Of a DNA stretch of 64,000 bases, positions 41,334 to 49,797 are shown piece after piece (position 1 is the first letter of the stretch; every line of letters starts with the position of its first letter). Below the pieces are notes generated by a model that ran no database searches, had not been told where the DNA came from, and was given only the letters and a program-made list of their open reading frames with translations. This stretch comes from JBDTSW01 sp963799815. Lineage in GTDB: Bacteria > Actinomycetota > Thermoleophilia > Solirubrobacterales > 70-9. The stretch covers positions 930,001 to 994,000 of the forward strand of contig CAWCYG010000004.1 of assembly GCA_963799815.1 (NCBI GenBank). The letters are read 5' to 3'. The position numbers and the translations under genes were made by a program.

Positions 41334-42128
41334 CGCCAGGATCATCAGCAGCACCGACGGCACGAGCACCAGTGCCACCACGAGCTGGATCTTGGGGGCG
41401 GCTCGCGAGGCTGCCTCCTCGATCTGCCGGCGGGCAGCTCGTCGCAGCCCACTCGCCTGCGCGTGGAGCTGGTCCGAGAGCGACGAACCGTAGACGCGGG
41501 AGCGCTCGAGGGCAGCGGCCAGTGCTCCCAGCTCACCGCCGGGGACCCGGTCGCGAAAGTGCTCCATCGCCACCGCCTGCCCCACTCCGCAGTCGAGCTC
41601 GGCGATGGCCACCGCAAACTCGGCGGCAAGCGGCCCTTTGCCGGGGCCAGCCATCTCCCTCATGACCTCGGCCGGAGCACGCCCAGCGGCCGCGCCCACG
41701 GCAAGCAGATCGAGGGCGTCGGGTAGGGCCGTCAGTAGCCGTGCTGTGCGCAGCCTCGCCGAACGCTCGAGATAGGCGTCCGGTCCCATGAATCCGGCCA
41801 CCGCCAGCACCGGAACGGCGATCAGGTCGAGACGGTCAGGGAGCGCGGGCAAGACCATCGCGGCGCTCGCGAAGCCGACCAGCGTGCCCGCGCCCTTCGC
41901 GGCGAGCACTTGAGCGGCGGAGAAGCGTGCGGCCAAACCGGCTCGCTCAAGGCGCGCCGGCAAGCCGAGCGCGAATGCGGCCTCCGCGCTTGAGCGAAGT
42001 CGGCCGGCGCCGATGCGGCCAGCCAGCCTCGAGACGACAGACCCAGCTCGCTCCCCCCGATCACCAAGCGCCTCCCAGGCCCCTGCGAACCCGAGCACGA
42101 CCGCCAGCGATGCCAAGACAGCGCTCAT
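41292..42128 (-). CDS. tadC: Tad secretion inner-membrane platform protein TadC-like
   Basis: 278 aa type II secretion F (GspF) domain protein. Hydrophobic segments at the N-terminus, near residues 90-115 and at the C-terminus flank a helical cytoplasmic domain with LPDALDLLAVGAAAGRAPAEVMREMA and GALAAALERSRVYGSSLSDQLHAQASGLR, the GspF signature region. Pairs with TadB to anchor the ATPase of a Flp/Tad pilus. Start overlaps the tadB stop by 4 bases. Its 3' end was the island target. Confidence 0.85.
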   Translation of the reverse strand: MSAVLASLAVVLGFAGAWEALGDRGERAGSVVSRLAGRIGAGRLRSSAEAAFALGLPARLERAGLAARFSAAQVLAAKGAGTLVGFASAAMVLPALPDRLDLIAVPVLAVAGFMGPDAYLERSARLRTARLLTALPDALDLLAVGAAAGRAPAEVMREMAGPGKGPLAAEFAVAIAELDCGVGQAVAMEHFRDRVPGGELGALAAALERSRVYGSSLSDQLHAQASGLRRAARRQIEEAASRAAPKIQLVVALVLVPSVLLMILAAIVAHADALFGAL

Positions 42129-43015
42129 TCGTGCGGCCCGATTCGGCTGAGGCGGCCGATGGCCACGAAGCCGCCGATCTGAAGGACCGCCGAAAGCACC
42201 AGCAGAATCGCAGCCAGCGGCTCGGCCAGGAGCCCTGCCACGAAGCCCGGCTCGAGCAGCTCCGCAAACAGCGCTGCGCCAACGGGCATGGCGGCCACCA
42301 GCATCCCGGTGAACCTTGCCTGGGCCGTTGCCGACCGGGCGTCGGCCGCTGTCCGATCGCGTTCGGTGGCCGCGGCCGCGAATCGCCGCAGGAGTCTCGC
42401 GAGATCGCCACCCGCGATCTGCTGCGAGAGCAGCGTCGAGCAGAACCCCTCGACCCGGACCGATCGCAATCGCCGGCGCAGAGCTCCAAGGGCCTCTCGG
42501 GTGGGCAGCCCGAGCTCGAGGTCAGCTCGTACGCGAGCCATCTCGGAGGCCGGCGGCCCCTCGAGCGCTGTCGCAGCATCGACGAGCGCCGCCCGCAGCG
42601 AGCGGCCAGCCGAAAGCGCATCCGCGATCGCTCGCGCCACCTCGGCGAGGGCCCGGTCGACGGATCGGCGGTACCGGCTGGTTCGCCTACGAAGCAGCGT
42701 CGCCGCGAGCGCCGGGCCGGCCAACGCCAGAAACGGCGCCGCGCCGGGACCGAGGAACAGCGCACCGGCGCACAGGACCGCCACGGTCCCAAGCGTGCTC
42801 AGTCGTCGGCGCTCCAAGGCGCTTGGCGTATAGCCCTCGCGACCTGCCCGCCACAGCGGCTCGACCGCCTGCGCCATCCAGCGGCTGAGCCCCGGCGTCG
42901 CCGTCACGCCCTCGCGCGCCGCGAACGCACCGAGCACCCCGGCTGCGGCGGCCAGGGCCACCACCAGGTTCGACGATCCGCTCATCCGTCTCTCGCCGCC
43001 TCGCTTCGCCGCCAC
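42125..43015 (-). CDS. tadB: Tad secretion inner-membrane platform protein TadB-like
   Basis: 296 aa GspF-domain protein paralogous to TadC. Membrane spans lie near residues 10-25 and 72-95 and a pair at the C-terminus; the cytoplasmic domain has VDRALAEVARAIADALSAGRSLRAALVDAA and FCSTLLSQQIAGGDLARLLRRFA. It overlaps the ATPase gene by 34 bases. Substrate pilins are not in the window. Confidence 0.85.
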   Translation of the reverse strand: MAAKRGGERRMSGSSNLVVALAAAAGVLGAFAAREGVTATPGLSRWMAQAVEPLWRAGREGYTPSALERRRLSTLGTVAVLCAGALFLGPGAAPFLALAGPALAATLLRRRTSRYRRSVDRALAEVARAIADALSAGRSLRAALVDAATALEGPPASEMARVRADLELGLPTREALGALRRRLRSVRVEGFCSTLLSQQIAGGDLARLLRRFAAAATERDRTAADARSATAQARFTGMLVAAMPVGAALFAELLEPGFVAGLLAEPLAAILLVLSAVLQIGGFVAIGRLSRIGPHE

Positions 43016-44136
43016 AGCTCACGAACGCCCACGCTCCCGACCACGGGCTCAACCGCATCGACGGCGACCACCCGCCGTGCGCCGCCCGGCGCCCTGCTCA
43101 TGTGAGCCACGAGCTCGATACCGCGGCCCACCTGCTCGCGGACAGCGTCGTGCGGGAGCCCGACCCCTGCCATGAGCGCGAGCGTTTCGATTCGCCGCAG
43201 CGCCTCCTCGGGCGAGTTCGCGTGCACCGTCGAGAGCGCACCGTCGTGGCCCGTGTTGAGCGCGACCAGCAGGTCGAGCGCCTCAGCACCACGTACCTCT
43301 CCGATCACGATCCGGTCCGGGCGCATGCGCAGGGCGTTCCGCAGGAGATCGCGGATGGTGACCTCGCCACGACCCTCAATCGAGGCCGGACGGGTCTCCA
43401 GGCGCACCACGTGAGGCTGGCGCAGCCGCAACTCGGCCGCATCCTCGATGGTGATCACCCGCTCCCCGGGGTCGATGAAGGCCGAGAGCGCGTTCAGCAA
43501 GGTGGTCTTACCCGAGCCGGTGCCGCCGCAGATGAGCAGGCTTCGACGATCGGCCACCGCAGCCGTGAGCAGCTCGTGCGCCTCGAGCGTGAGCGTGCCG
43601 AGCTCGACCATGCGCTCGGCGTCGGGACGCTCCGCCGCGAAACGCCTGATCGAGAGCGTCGGTGCATCGACCGCCAGGGGCGGGATGACGACGTTCACGC
43701 GCGAGCCATCGGCAAGGCGGGCGTCAGCCATCGGGCTGAGCTCGTCGACGCGGCGCCCAAGTGGCGCCAGTATGCGCTCGATCGCATCACGGAGGGCAGC
43801 GTCGGAGTCGAACACCACGCCCGTGCGCTCGATCCGGCCGCCGCGCTCAACGTAGACCTCATCGGGCCCGTTGACGAGCACGTCCTCGACCCCCGGGTCA
43901 GCGAGCAGGGGCTCGAGCGGTCCCAGCCCGACGGTCTCCCGCAGGATCAGCTCGCAAACCTCCGCCCGCCGCTCGGAGGCGAGCACCGCGGCCTCGGACG
44001 AGACGAGTTCGGCGACAGCCTCGGGCAGGGCCGTCGGCACGCTCCGGCCCGCGGCGGCTTCCGCTCGGCGACGTTCGGCGAGAAGGCGCCTGAGGTCGCT
44101 GGCCAAGACCGCGGTGTGCCGGTCGAGTCGGTTCAT
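42982..44136 (-). CDS. tadA: Tad/CpaF-type secretion ATPase
   Basis: 384 aa hexameric ATPase that powers Flp pilus assembly or secretion. The N-terminal all-helical and PAS-like region (GPLEPLLADPGVEDVLVNGPDEVYVERGG) is typical of CpaF. Walker A LLICGGTGSGKTTLLNAL, the Walker B region HVVRLETRP and RPDRIVIGEVRGAEALDLLVALNTGHDGALSTVHANS complete the GspE-type core. Upstream of tadB and tadC on the same strand. Confidence 0.93.
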   Translation of the reverse strand: MNRLDRHTAVLASDLRRLLAERRRAEAAAGRSVPTALPEAVAELVSSEAAVLASERRAEVCELILRETVGLGPLEPLLADPGVEDVLVNGPDEVYVERGGRIERTGVVFDSDAALRDAIERILAPLGRRVDELSPMADARLADGSRVNVVIPPLAVDAPTLSIRRFAAERPDAERMVELGTLTLEAHELLTAAVADRRSLLICGGTGSGKTTLLNALSAFIDPGERVITIEDAAELRLRQPHVVRLETRPASIEGRGEVTIRDLLRNALRMRPDRIVIGEVRGAEALDLLVALNTGHDGALSTVHANSPEEALRRIETLALMAGVGLPHDAVREQVGRGIELVAHMSRAPGGARRVVAVDAVEPVVGSVGVRELWRRSEAARDG

Positions 44137-44160
44137 ACACAGGTGAGCGTCATCCGGCCG

Positions 44161-44190
44161 TTGCTCGCCCCCCGAGCGCTCGAATAGGCT
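44161..44190 (+). promoter_or_regulatory. Promoter of the macro-domain gene
   Basis: TTGCTC (44161-44166), 18-base spacer, TAGGCT (44185-44190). The predicted start coincides with the ATG at 44197, giving a leaderless message. Confidence 0.5.
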
Positions 44191-44196
44191 CGGGCG

Positions 44197-44706
44197 ATGG
44201 CGCAGCTCGAGGTGCTCGAGGCGGACATCACCACGCTAGAGGTGGACGCGATCGCGAACGCGGCGAACACCGAGCTTCGCCACGGCGGTGGCGTTGCGGG
44301 AGCGATCGCCCGGGCCGGCGGGGAGACGATCCAGGCGGAGAGCGACGAGCTCGCCCCGATCGGCCTGGGTGCAGCGGTCGCCACCGGCGCAGGTGGGCTG
44401 CCGTGCCGGTGGGTGATCCACGCGGCGACGATGCATCTCGGCGGCCCGACGTCGGCCGGGATCATCAGGAAGGCCACGGCAAGCACGTTGCGCGTCGCGG
44501 CCGAGCTCGGCGCCGGATCCCTGGCACTCGTCGCGTTCGGGACCGGGGTCGGCGGCTTTCCGCTCGCGGACGCGGCAGCGATCGAGGTGGAGGAGGTGCG
44601 CGAGCACCTCACGGCCGGGAGCGGGCTTCGGAAGGTGGTGTTCGCCGTTCACGGCGAGGAGGCCCGGCAGGCGTTCGCGGGGGCTGTGGCGGCACCGGAC
44701 GATTAG
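44197..44706 (+). CDS. Macro-domain ADP-ribose hydrolase/binding protein
   Basis: 169 aa, one macro domain. LEVLEADITTLEVDAIANAANTELRHGGGVAGAIARAGG carries the ADP-ribose binding Asp, the NAAN motif and the GGGV loop, as in O-acetyl-ADP-ribose deacetylases (MacroD/YmdB type). The phosphate loop appears as FGTGVGGFPL. It probably removes ADP-ribose from proteins, nucleic acids or O-acetyl-ADP-ribose. Only plus-strand gene among the Tad genes, with its own leaderless promoter. Confidence 0.92.
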   Translation: MAQLEVLEADITTLEVDAIANAANTELRHGGGVAGAIARAGGETIQAESDELAPIGLGAAVATGAGGLPCRWVIHAATMHLGGPTSAGIIRKATASTLRVAAELGAGSLALVAFGTGVGGFPLADAAAIEVEEVREHLTAGSGLRKVVFAVHGEEARQAFAGAVAAPDD

Positions 44707-44747
44707 CACTCGAGGCCCGGGACCGCGCTCTGCGGTGAGCGCTGGGC

Positions 44748-45431
44748 CTAGGCCGCCGCGATCAGGCGCAGCTCGCGCGCGTAGTTGTGAGCATGGATCA
44801 GGCGCAGCGCCTGGGAGCGCGTCGCGGCGAGCGTCGCGATCCAGCTCGTCGGTCCTGCGGGACCGAGGCCCGCGGCGGCATCGGTGTGACCCGCTTCGCG
44901 CAGATCGATGAGCCTGACTCCACTCGCCGCCACGTACGTGCGAGCGCCCGCGCCGCCGGCGCTGGGCTCCGTGGTGACGACGACATCGACCGCGGTGTGG
45001 AGCGAACCCGTGCCGCCCGCCGCCAGAGCCTCGGCACCGCTGACCGCGATCTCCACCGCCTCCCGCCCCTGCCCGAGCCTTGGCCCTGGCGTGCCCCGCG
45101 AGGGACCCGGCGTTCGCAGCAGCCCAGCCGTCACATAGGCGCCCGCCGGGATTGGCGCCGCTGCACGCCTTCCCACCGCCTCCAGCGGATCGGTGAGGAC
45201 ATCCGCTGGGGCGAAGCGCGCGGGCACACGCCGGACCTCCAGCAGCTTCGTCGCCTCGCCGGGCCGCAGGGGCCGCCCGGCCTTGACGTTCTCCCGGGCG
45301 ACGACCACGTCGCGCAGCTCGCCGAGCTGCGCCTCGATCCCGCCCCTGTAGTTGCCGGCGAGCGCCACTGCCAGCGCCGCGCAGGCGAGCGCGAGGACTC
45401 CGAAGAGCACCGCGCGCCTGCGCCTGGTCAC
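44748..45431 (-). CDS. cpaB: CpaB/SAF-domain Flp pilus assembly protein
   Basis: 227 aa. An N-terminal signal anchor (AVLFGVLALACAALAVALAG) is followed by a SAF domain (VVVARENVKAGRPLRPGEATKLLEVRRVP) and an RcpC-like domain (VDVVVTTEP). CpaB-type proteins sit in the cell envelope and help assemble Flp pili. Stop separated from the macro gene by 41 bp, convergent. Its ATG overlaps the histidine kinase stop by 4 bases, placing it in one operon with the two-component genes. Confidence 0.75.
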   Translation of the reverse strand: MTRRRRAVLFGVLALACAALAVALAGNYRGGIEAQLGELRDVVVARENVKAGRPLRPGEATKLLEVRRVPARFAPADVLTDPLEAVGRRAAAPIPAGAYVTAGLLRTPGPSRGTPGPRLGQGREAVEIAVSGAEALAAGGTGSLHTAVDVVVTTEPSAGGAGARTYVAASGVRLIDLREAGHTDAAAGLGPAGPTSWIATLAATRSQALRLIHAHNYARELRLIAAA

Positions 45432-46204
45432 GCCACGGTGGAGCTCGCTGGTCCCCGAGGGGGCGTGCGCGGGAGGGTGTCACCGTTAGCCAACGCCTGC
45501 TGATTGCGCGCCGGTGGTTTGACGGGGCCAGCCGCGAGCGGGGCGGCGACCAGGGGCAGCTCGAGCACAGCCGTCGTTCCCCCGCCGCCGGAGGCCAGCT
45601 CGAACCTTCCACGGTGCGCCTCCACGACACGTCGGACCACCTCGAGCCCATGACCGTGACGCGGGCCGCGCGGTCGCGGGGCCGAGGGAGGCCTGCCGCA
45701 ATCGCTCACGGTTACCCGTAGTCCGGTCGCGCAGACCGTGGCCCCAACCCTGATTCCCGCCCCACCGTGCTCGACGGCGTTGGCCAGAAGGTTGTCGAGC
45801 GCTTGCGCGATCCGGCTCGGATCGGCGAGGACGAAGGCCCTGCCGGCATTCCATTCCAGGATGAGCGGGCGCAGCCGCTGCGCGGCTGGGGCTCGCCATC
45901 GCTCCACCGACTCGGTGACGAGCGATCGCGCGCAGGCGGTGCACAGCTCGAGCGGGCGCTCGAACCCGTTGATCACACCCTCGAGGTCGTCGAGGGCGAG
46001 AAGCGCGAGATCGAGCGAGCCGCGCTCGGCGCTCCGAGATGCGCCGACGGGCGGCGCCAGCGCCAACACCTGGAGCGGCCGGCGAAGCTCGTGGAGAGCG
46101 CGGTTCATGGCTACCCGGCGACGAGCGCTCCGCCAGCGGACAGCGCAGACCACCGCCATCGTCGCCGCGAGCGGCCAGAGGAGCGGCTCAAGCTCGGCAC
46201 TCAC
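45428..46204 (-). CDS. Membrane-anchored sensor histidine kinase
   Basis: 258 aa. One short N-terminal membrane segment, a dimerisation helix with the phospho-acceptor histidine in ALHELRRPLQVL, and an HATPase domain: N box LDNLLANAVEHGG, G2-like GHGLEVVRRVVEAHRG. No extracellular sensor domain, so it probably senses the membrane or works with a partner. Six bases downstream of the response regulator gene. Partner is almost certainly the regulator at 46211. Confidence 0.85.
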   Translation of the reverse strand: MSAELEPLLWPLAATMAVVCAVRWRSARRRVAMNRALHELRRPLQVLALAPPVGASRSAERGSLDLALLALDDLEGVINGFERPLELCTACARSLVTESVERWRAPAAQRLRPLILEWNAGRAFVLADPSRIAQALDNLLANAVEHGGAGIRVGATVCATGLRVTVSDCGRPPSAPRPRGPRHGHGLEVVRRVVEAHRGRFELASGGGGTTAVLELPLVAAPLAAGPVKPPARNQQALANGDTLPRTPPRGPASSTVA

Positions 46205-46210
46205 CTGAGC

Positions 46211-46960
46211 TCACCCTCCGACGAGGCGATACCCCACGCCCCACACGTTCTTGACCCAGCGCGCGTTGTCCGGATCGAGCTTCCGCCGCAAGCGGCTCGC
46301 GTGTGAGTCGAGGGTGCGGGTGCGCCCGAGCGTCCGAAAGCCCCAGACATCCTCGAGGAGCTCCCGCTTCGTGAAGACTCGCCGTGGCTCCGAGGCCAAT
46401 GCGCGCAGGAGCTCGAACTCCTTGTTGGCCAGGCGAACCTCTTCCCCGCCAACGCGAACCTCGCGGCGCACCGGATCGATGATGAGCTCGCCCACTCGCA
46501 GCGGACCCGCTCTTCGCTCGCCCCGGCGGCGCAGGAGCGCGCGGATGCGCGCCCGAAGCTCAACGTACGAGAAGGGCTTTTGCAGATAGTCGTCGGCACC
46601 CTCGTCGAACCCGCGGACTCGGTCGGCCTCGGTCGTTCGACCGGACAGGATGAGGACGGGCAGCGCCGGGTCGTAGCGACCGGTCGCGCCGTCCCCGGCC
46701 CGGATCTCGCGCAAGACGTCGAGGCCGGAGCCGTCCGGTAGGCCGAGGTCGAGCAGGAGCAGCTCCGGGGCACGGAAATGACACAGGCGCAGCGCGTCGT
46801 AGCCGCTCGGCGCCCGCAGCGCCTCGTAGCGATCGGCGCCGAGGTGACCGCAGAGGAGATCGAGCGTCGGCTCGTCGTCTTCGCAGACCACGACCGTCGC
46901 CGCCGAGGAGGTGCGCGTCAAGTCCGCGAAGCGGGGCGGAGTCGGGGTCGGGTCGTCCAT
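46211..46960 (-). CDS. OmpR/PhoB-family response regulator
   Basis: 249 aa. A receiver domain with CEDDEPTLDLL, phosphorylated Asp in LLLLDLGLPDGSG, and the K of DDYLQKPFSYVELRARI. A winged helix C-terminal domain with RLANKEFELLRALASEPRRVFTKRELLEDVWG and SRLRRKL. It probably controls the Tad genes downstream of it. Confidence 0.95.
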   Translation of the reverse strand: MDDPTPTPPRFADLTRTSSAATVVVCEDDEPTLDLLCGHLGADRYEALRAPSGYDALRLCHFRAPELLLLDLGLPDGSGLDVLREIRAGDGATGRYDPALPVLILSGRTTEADRVRGFDEGADDYLQKPFSYVELRARIRALLRRRGERRAGPLRVGELIIDPVRREVRVGGEEVRLANKEFELLRALASEPRRVFTKRELLEDVWGFRTLGRTRTLDSHASRLRRKLDPDNARWVKNVWGVGYRLVGG

Positions 46961-47115
46961 GTCACGTACAACCCCGGCCCCGTTGTGAGTTGCCCCCGGG
47001 ACGCCCCAGCGAGTGCAAACCGTCGTTCAGGCAGGAGACCGCTCCTGCGCGTAGACGGCGCCTGCGTAAAGATGGTCGCCCCTTCGGCAAGACGCCGGCG
47101 GGTCAGAGGAAATCC

Positions 47116-47580
47116 GTGGAGAAGGCAACACGCAGAGGCAACTACGAGTCCGGTTCGGACTACGTGCTCGAGTACGGCGAGCTTCGGTTCTCGTTTAACG
47201 AGCAGGACTTCGGACAGAGGGTGGAGCAGGCTGCCGTCAAGCTCGACTTCGTCAACCAGGGGCTCGCCAGTGAGGAGCTTCAAGACCTGCTCGACCTCGC
47301 AGTGAACGGCGAAATCGTGGAGCCCGCCTCCGCCCTCGGCGAGCACATCGTCGATCATTGGACCGAGCTCGTCGGGCCAGCCAACCGGAGCCTCGTGCAC
47401 TGGATCCGGCGCCTCGTGTTTCGCGGCGCCTGGCTTGATCAGCGCGTGAAGGAGGGCGAGCTCGACATCGTCTTCGAGCCCGACACGAACACGTTCGGCT
47501 ACGTACAGCCCGACCGTGACGCCGAGCCGATCGAGCTCTCGCGCGAGCCCTCGTGGGCCCGCCTCGCCTACCGCACCTAG
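47116..47580 (+). CDS. Unknown soluble protein
   Basis: 154 aa from a GTG at 47116 with AGGA 5 bases upstream; the 42 extra codons upstream look non-coding. Charged, globular, without signal peptide or membrane span (YESGSDYVLEYGELRFSFNEQDFG ... IVDHWTELVGPANRSLVHWIRRL). Family not recognised. Divergent from the response regulator and convergent with rho. Confidence 0.65.
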   Translation: MEKATRRGNYESGSDYVLEYGELRFSFNEQDFGQRVEQAAVKLDFVNQGLASEELQDLLDLAVNGEIVEPASALGEHIVDHWTELVGPANRSLVHWIRRLVFRGAWLDQRVKEGELDIVFEPDTNTFGYVQPDRDAEPIELSREPSWARLAYRT

Positions 47581-47696
47581 GTTTCCCGCAGCTCGCTTAA
47601 GACGGCCGTGCCCTCCCCGCCGCGCGGGGCCAGCTCGTCGGCGATCACGTGCGCGACCGCGTTGATCAGGGCGAGGTGCGTGAACGCCTGGCTCAG
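47577..47696 (-). CDS. Possible 39-codon ORF overlapping the rho stop
   Basis: A frame starting at a CTG whose last bases form the rho stop (CTGA) reads LSQAFTHLALINAVAHVIADEL..., ending at TAG 47577. About 37 of 40 third positions are G or C, as in real genes here. No ATG or near-cognate start is better placed. Could be a coupled microprotein or the remnant of a longer gene. Confidence 0.3.
   Translation of the reverse strand: MSQAFTHLALINAVAHVIADELAPRGGEGTAVLSELRET
47615..47629. terminator. GC-rich hairpin between convergent genes
   Basis: Perfect 6 bp stem CCCCGC/GCGGGG with a 3-base loop between the 154 aa gene and rho. No T-run; a candidate weak terminator for either strand. Confidence 0.3.
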
Positions 47697-49015
47697 AGGC
47701 TCGCCAAGAGCTCGGCGTTCGAGGGCGAGCCCTCGATCCGCTCGCGCAGCAATGTGGCGGCCTCGGCAGGATCGAGGTCGCCCAGCAGCGAGCGCAGGCG
47801 GCGCACCGCCTCGAGCTCGTCGGGAGAGCGAAGGGTCTCCTCGCCTGAGACCCGGCATTGCGTCGGCACAAGCGCGGGGTAGACGCCGGCGGCGGCGAGC
47901 TCCGGATCGAGCGTGACAAGCGAGCTCTCGGTGGTGAGGACGGCTCGATCGGCCTCGCCCTCGTCGACGGCGTCGGCGAGCGTCGTCGCGATCACGGTGA
48001 GCGACCCGCCGCCGGCGAGGTTTCGACCCGACCCGAAGAGGCGCTTGACGGCGGCCGCATCGCCAGCGGCATAGGCGAGCCTTGACAGCGAGTCCACCAG
48101 GAGCACAGCATCGCCGCCCGTCTCGGCGTGGCGACGGGTGCGCTGAAGCGCGAGCTCGGCGAGGCGCACCTGGTCGGCGGGTGCCATGTCGGCGGTGGCG
48201 ATCGCGAACTGGGCGTCTGTGACGGCCACGCGCCAGGCCGTGGCCTCCTCTGGGCGTTCGTCGACCAGCAGGACGATCAACTCGATCCCCTCGGTGGCGG
48301 CAACCGCGTTCGCGATGCCGCGAAGAAGGGTGGTTCGGCCCGATCGCGGAGCCGCGCGAACCAGCACGCGCTGCCCGAGGGCAAGCGGCGCCAAGAGGTC
48401 CATCGCGCGGCTGAGCACGTCCGAGCCGACGCCGTCGAGTGCCAGACGCGCCTCGGGCGCAATCGGAGCCAGCGCGTCGAAGTCCGGACGCTCGGATGTC
48501 TGGGGCTCCTCGCCGTTTACGGCGTCGACGTGGACCAGCGCACGATGGCGCTCACCGCGGCGAGGGCTGCGGGCCGGCCCCACGACCTCGTCGCCGGTGC
48601 GCAACTCGCACCGGCGTACCTGAGAGGCCGAGATATAGACGTCGTCGGGGTGGGGCTCGAGGCCGTGCAGACGCAGGAAGCCGTAGCGCTGTGGCAGCAC
48701 TTCGAGCACGCCCGAGACCTCCTCGGTCGGCGTTTCCGCGTCGCGCTCGCGAGCGCCCGCGGCATCCACCTCCACAGGGTCGGTGCCCTCCGGCTCGAGG
48801 ATCGTCGCCTCGATAACGATCTCATCGGTGTCGGCCTCGTCGGGGGGCAGATCCTCGGAAGGGGACGGCAGATCCTCCGGAGCGGCCTTGGAGCCGGCAT
48901 CAGAGATTCGGCGCACGAGGTCGGTGCGCTCGAGCTTGCGGTAACCCTCGATCCCAAGCCTGGCAGCCTGCTCATGCAGGTCGGCGAGATGCTCGGTCTG
49001 GGGATCGTCGGCCAT
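47693..49015 (-). CDS. rho: Divergent Rho-family protein with altered P-loop
   Basis: 440 aa with the Rho order: SAP-like N-terminus (HLADLHEQAARLGIEGYRKLERTDLVRRI), acidic linker, cold-shock RNA-binding domain (VLEVLPQRYGFLRL), RecA-like core. Walker A reads APRSGRTT with Arg227 where Lys is expected. LLVDERPEEATAW, VLLVDSLSRLAYA and GGGSLTVIATTL are recognisable. The R-loop KGTGN is absent and the SGTRxE block is changed to RVSGEE. ATP hydrolysis is doubtful. Either a regulatory paralogue of Rho or a lineage-specific termination factor. Confidence 0.85.
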   Translation of the reverse strand: MADDPQTEHLADLHEQAARLGIEGYRKLERTDLVRRISDAGSKAAPEDLPSPSEDLPPDEADTDEIVIEATILEPEGTDPVEVDAAGARERDAETPTEEVSGVLEVLPQRYGFLRLHGLEPHPDDVYISASQVRRCELRTGDEVVGPARSPRRGERHRALVHVDAVNGEEPQTSERPDFDALAPIAPEARLALDGVGSDVLSRAMDLLAPLALGQRVLVRAAPRSGRTTLLRGIANAVAATEGIELIVLLVDERPEEATAWRVAVTDAQFAIATADMAPADQVRLAELALQRTRRHAETGGDAVLLVDSLSRLAYAAGDAAAVKRLFGSGRNLAGGGSLTVIATTLADAVDEGEADRAVLTTESSLVTLDPELAAAGVYPALVPTQCRVSGEETLRSPDELEAVRRLRSLLGDLDPAEAATLLRERIEGSPSNAELLASL

Positions 49016-49069
49016 CGGCGGCGCAGGATATCCGCAGGGGCTTCCCCGGGCCGCCTGCTGAGGGGAGGC

Positions 49070-49762
49070 CTAGGTCCGCGCGGTGCGTGCCTCGACCAGA
49101 CCGCCCAGCCACTCGGCGAACTCCGGACGGGTTTCCCAGTCGGCCTTGAACTTGGCCGTGCCCGCCACGGTCAGCGGATGGTCGAGCATCTGGCGCAGGA
49201 CCTTCGCCGGCACCGTCGCGATCTCGCAACCGAGCTGCGCCGAGGTGACGACGTGTGCGGGATTGCGGATCGACGCCGAGATGATCTGGGAGGTGACCCC
49301 ACCGGCCCGGAAGCACTCGACGATCTCGGCGAGAACCTGGCCCGAGTCGACCGAGATGTCGTCGAGCCGGCCCATGAAGCAGGAAACGTAGGTGGCGCCT
49401 GCGCCGGCAGCCAAGAGCGCCTGGTTGGCGCTGAAGACGAGGGTCATGTTGACGGGGATCCCCTCGGCCGTCAGCGTGTGGGTGGCCTCCAAGCCCTCCC
49501 TGCAGAAGGGCACCTTCACGGTCACGTGCTCGTGAAGCTCGCACAGGGCGCGTCCCTCCGCGATCATGCCGGCCGGGTCATCCGAGACGACTTCGGCCGA
49601 GACCGGTCCGCCGACGAGGTCGCAGATCCGCTTGACGATGTCCCCCGGATCGCCGTCCTCCTTCGCCAGCAGCGATGGATTGGTGGTCGCCCCGGCCAGG
49701 ATGCCCCAGCCCGCGATCTCCTCCACCTCGGCGACGCTCCCGGTGTCAATGAAAAGGCGCAA
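49070..49762 (-). CDS. Transaldolase-like protein (TalC/Fsa family)
   Basis: 230 aa small transaldolase fold. RLFIDTGSVAEVEEIAGWGILAGATTNPSLLAKE is the family N-terminus; the Schiff-base lysine is in HVTVKVPFCREGL; VNMTLVFSANQALLAAGAGATYVSCFMGRLDD and VTSQIISASIRNPAHV follow. Could be a transaldolase or a fructose-6-phosphate aldolase. I prefer the TTG at 49762, 8 bases after GAGG, over the GTG at 49768. Confidence 0.88.
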   Translation of the reverse strand: MRLFIDTGSVAEVEEIAGWGILAGATTNPSLLAKEDGDPGDIVKRICDLVGGPVSAEVVSDDPAGMIAEGRALCELHEHVTVKVPFCREGLEATHTLTAEGIPVNMTLVFSANQALLAAGAGATYVSCFMGRLDDISVDSGQVLAEIVECFRAGGVTSQIISASIRNPAHVVTSAQLGCEIATVPAKVLRQMLDHPLTVAGTAKFKADWETRPEFAEWLGGLVEARTART

Positions 49763-49797
49763 ACTCACTCCCTCGCGGCTCGACTGATCTCCTGCGT

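Noticed and set aside
41927..43105. 392-codon plus-strand open frame
   Set aside because: Antisense to tadB and tadC; no start signal and no recognisable domain.
44236..45651. 471-codon minus-strand open frame
   Set aside because: Runs antisense to the macro-domain gene and out of frame with cpaB; Arg/Gly/Ala-rich nonsense composition.
46918..47919. 333-codon minus-strand open frame
   Set aside because: Antisense to the 154 aa gene at 47116 and out of frame with rho; the plus-strand gene has a better start site and composition.
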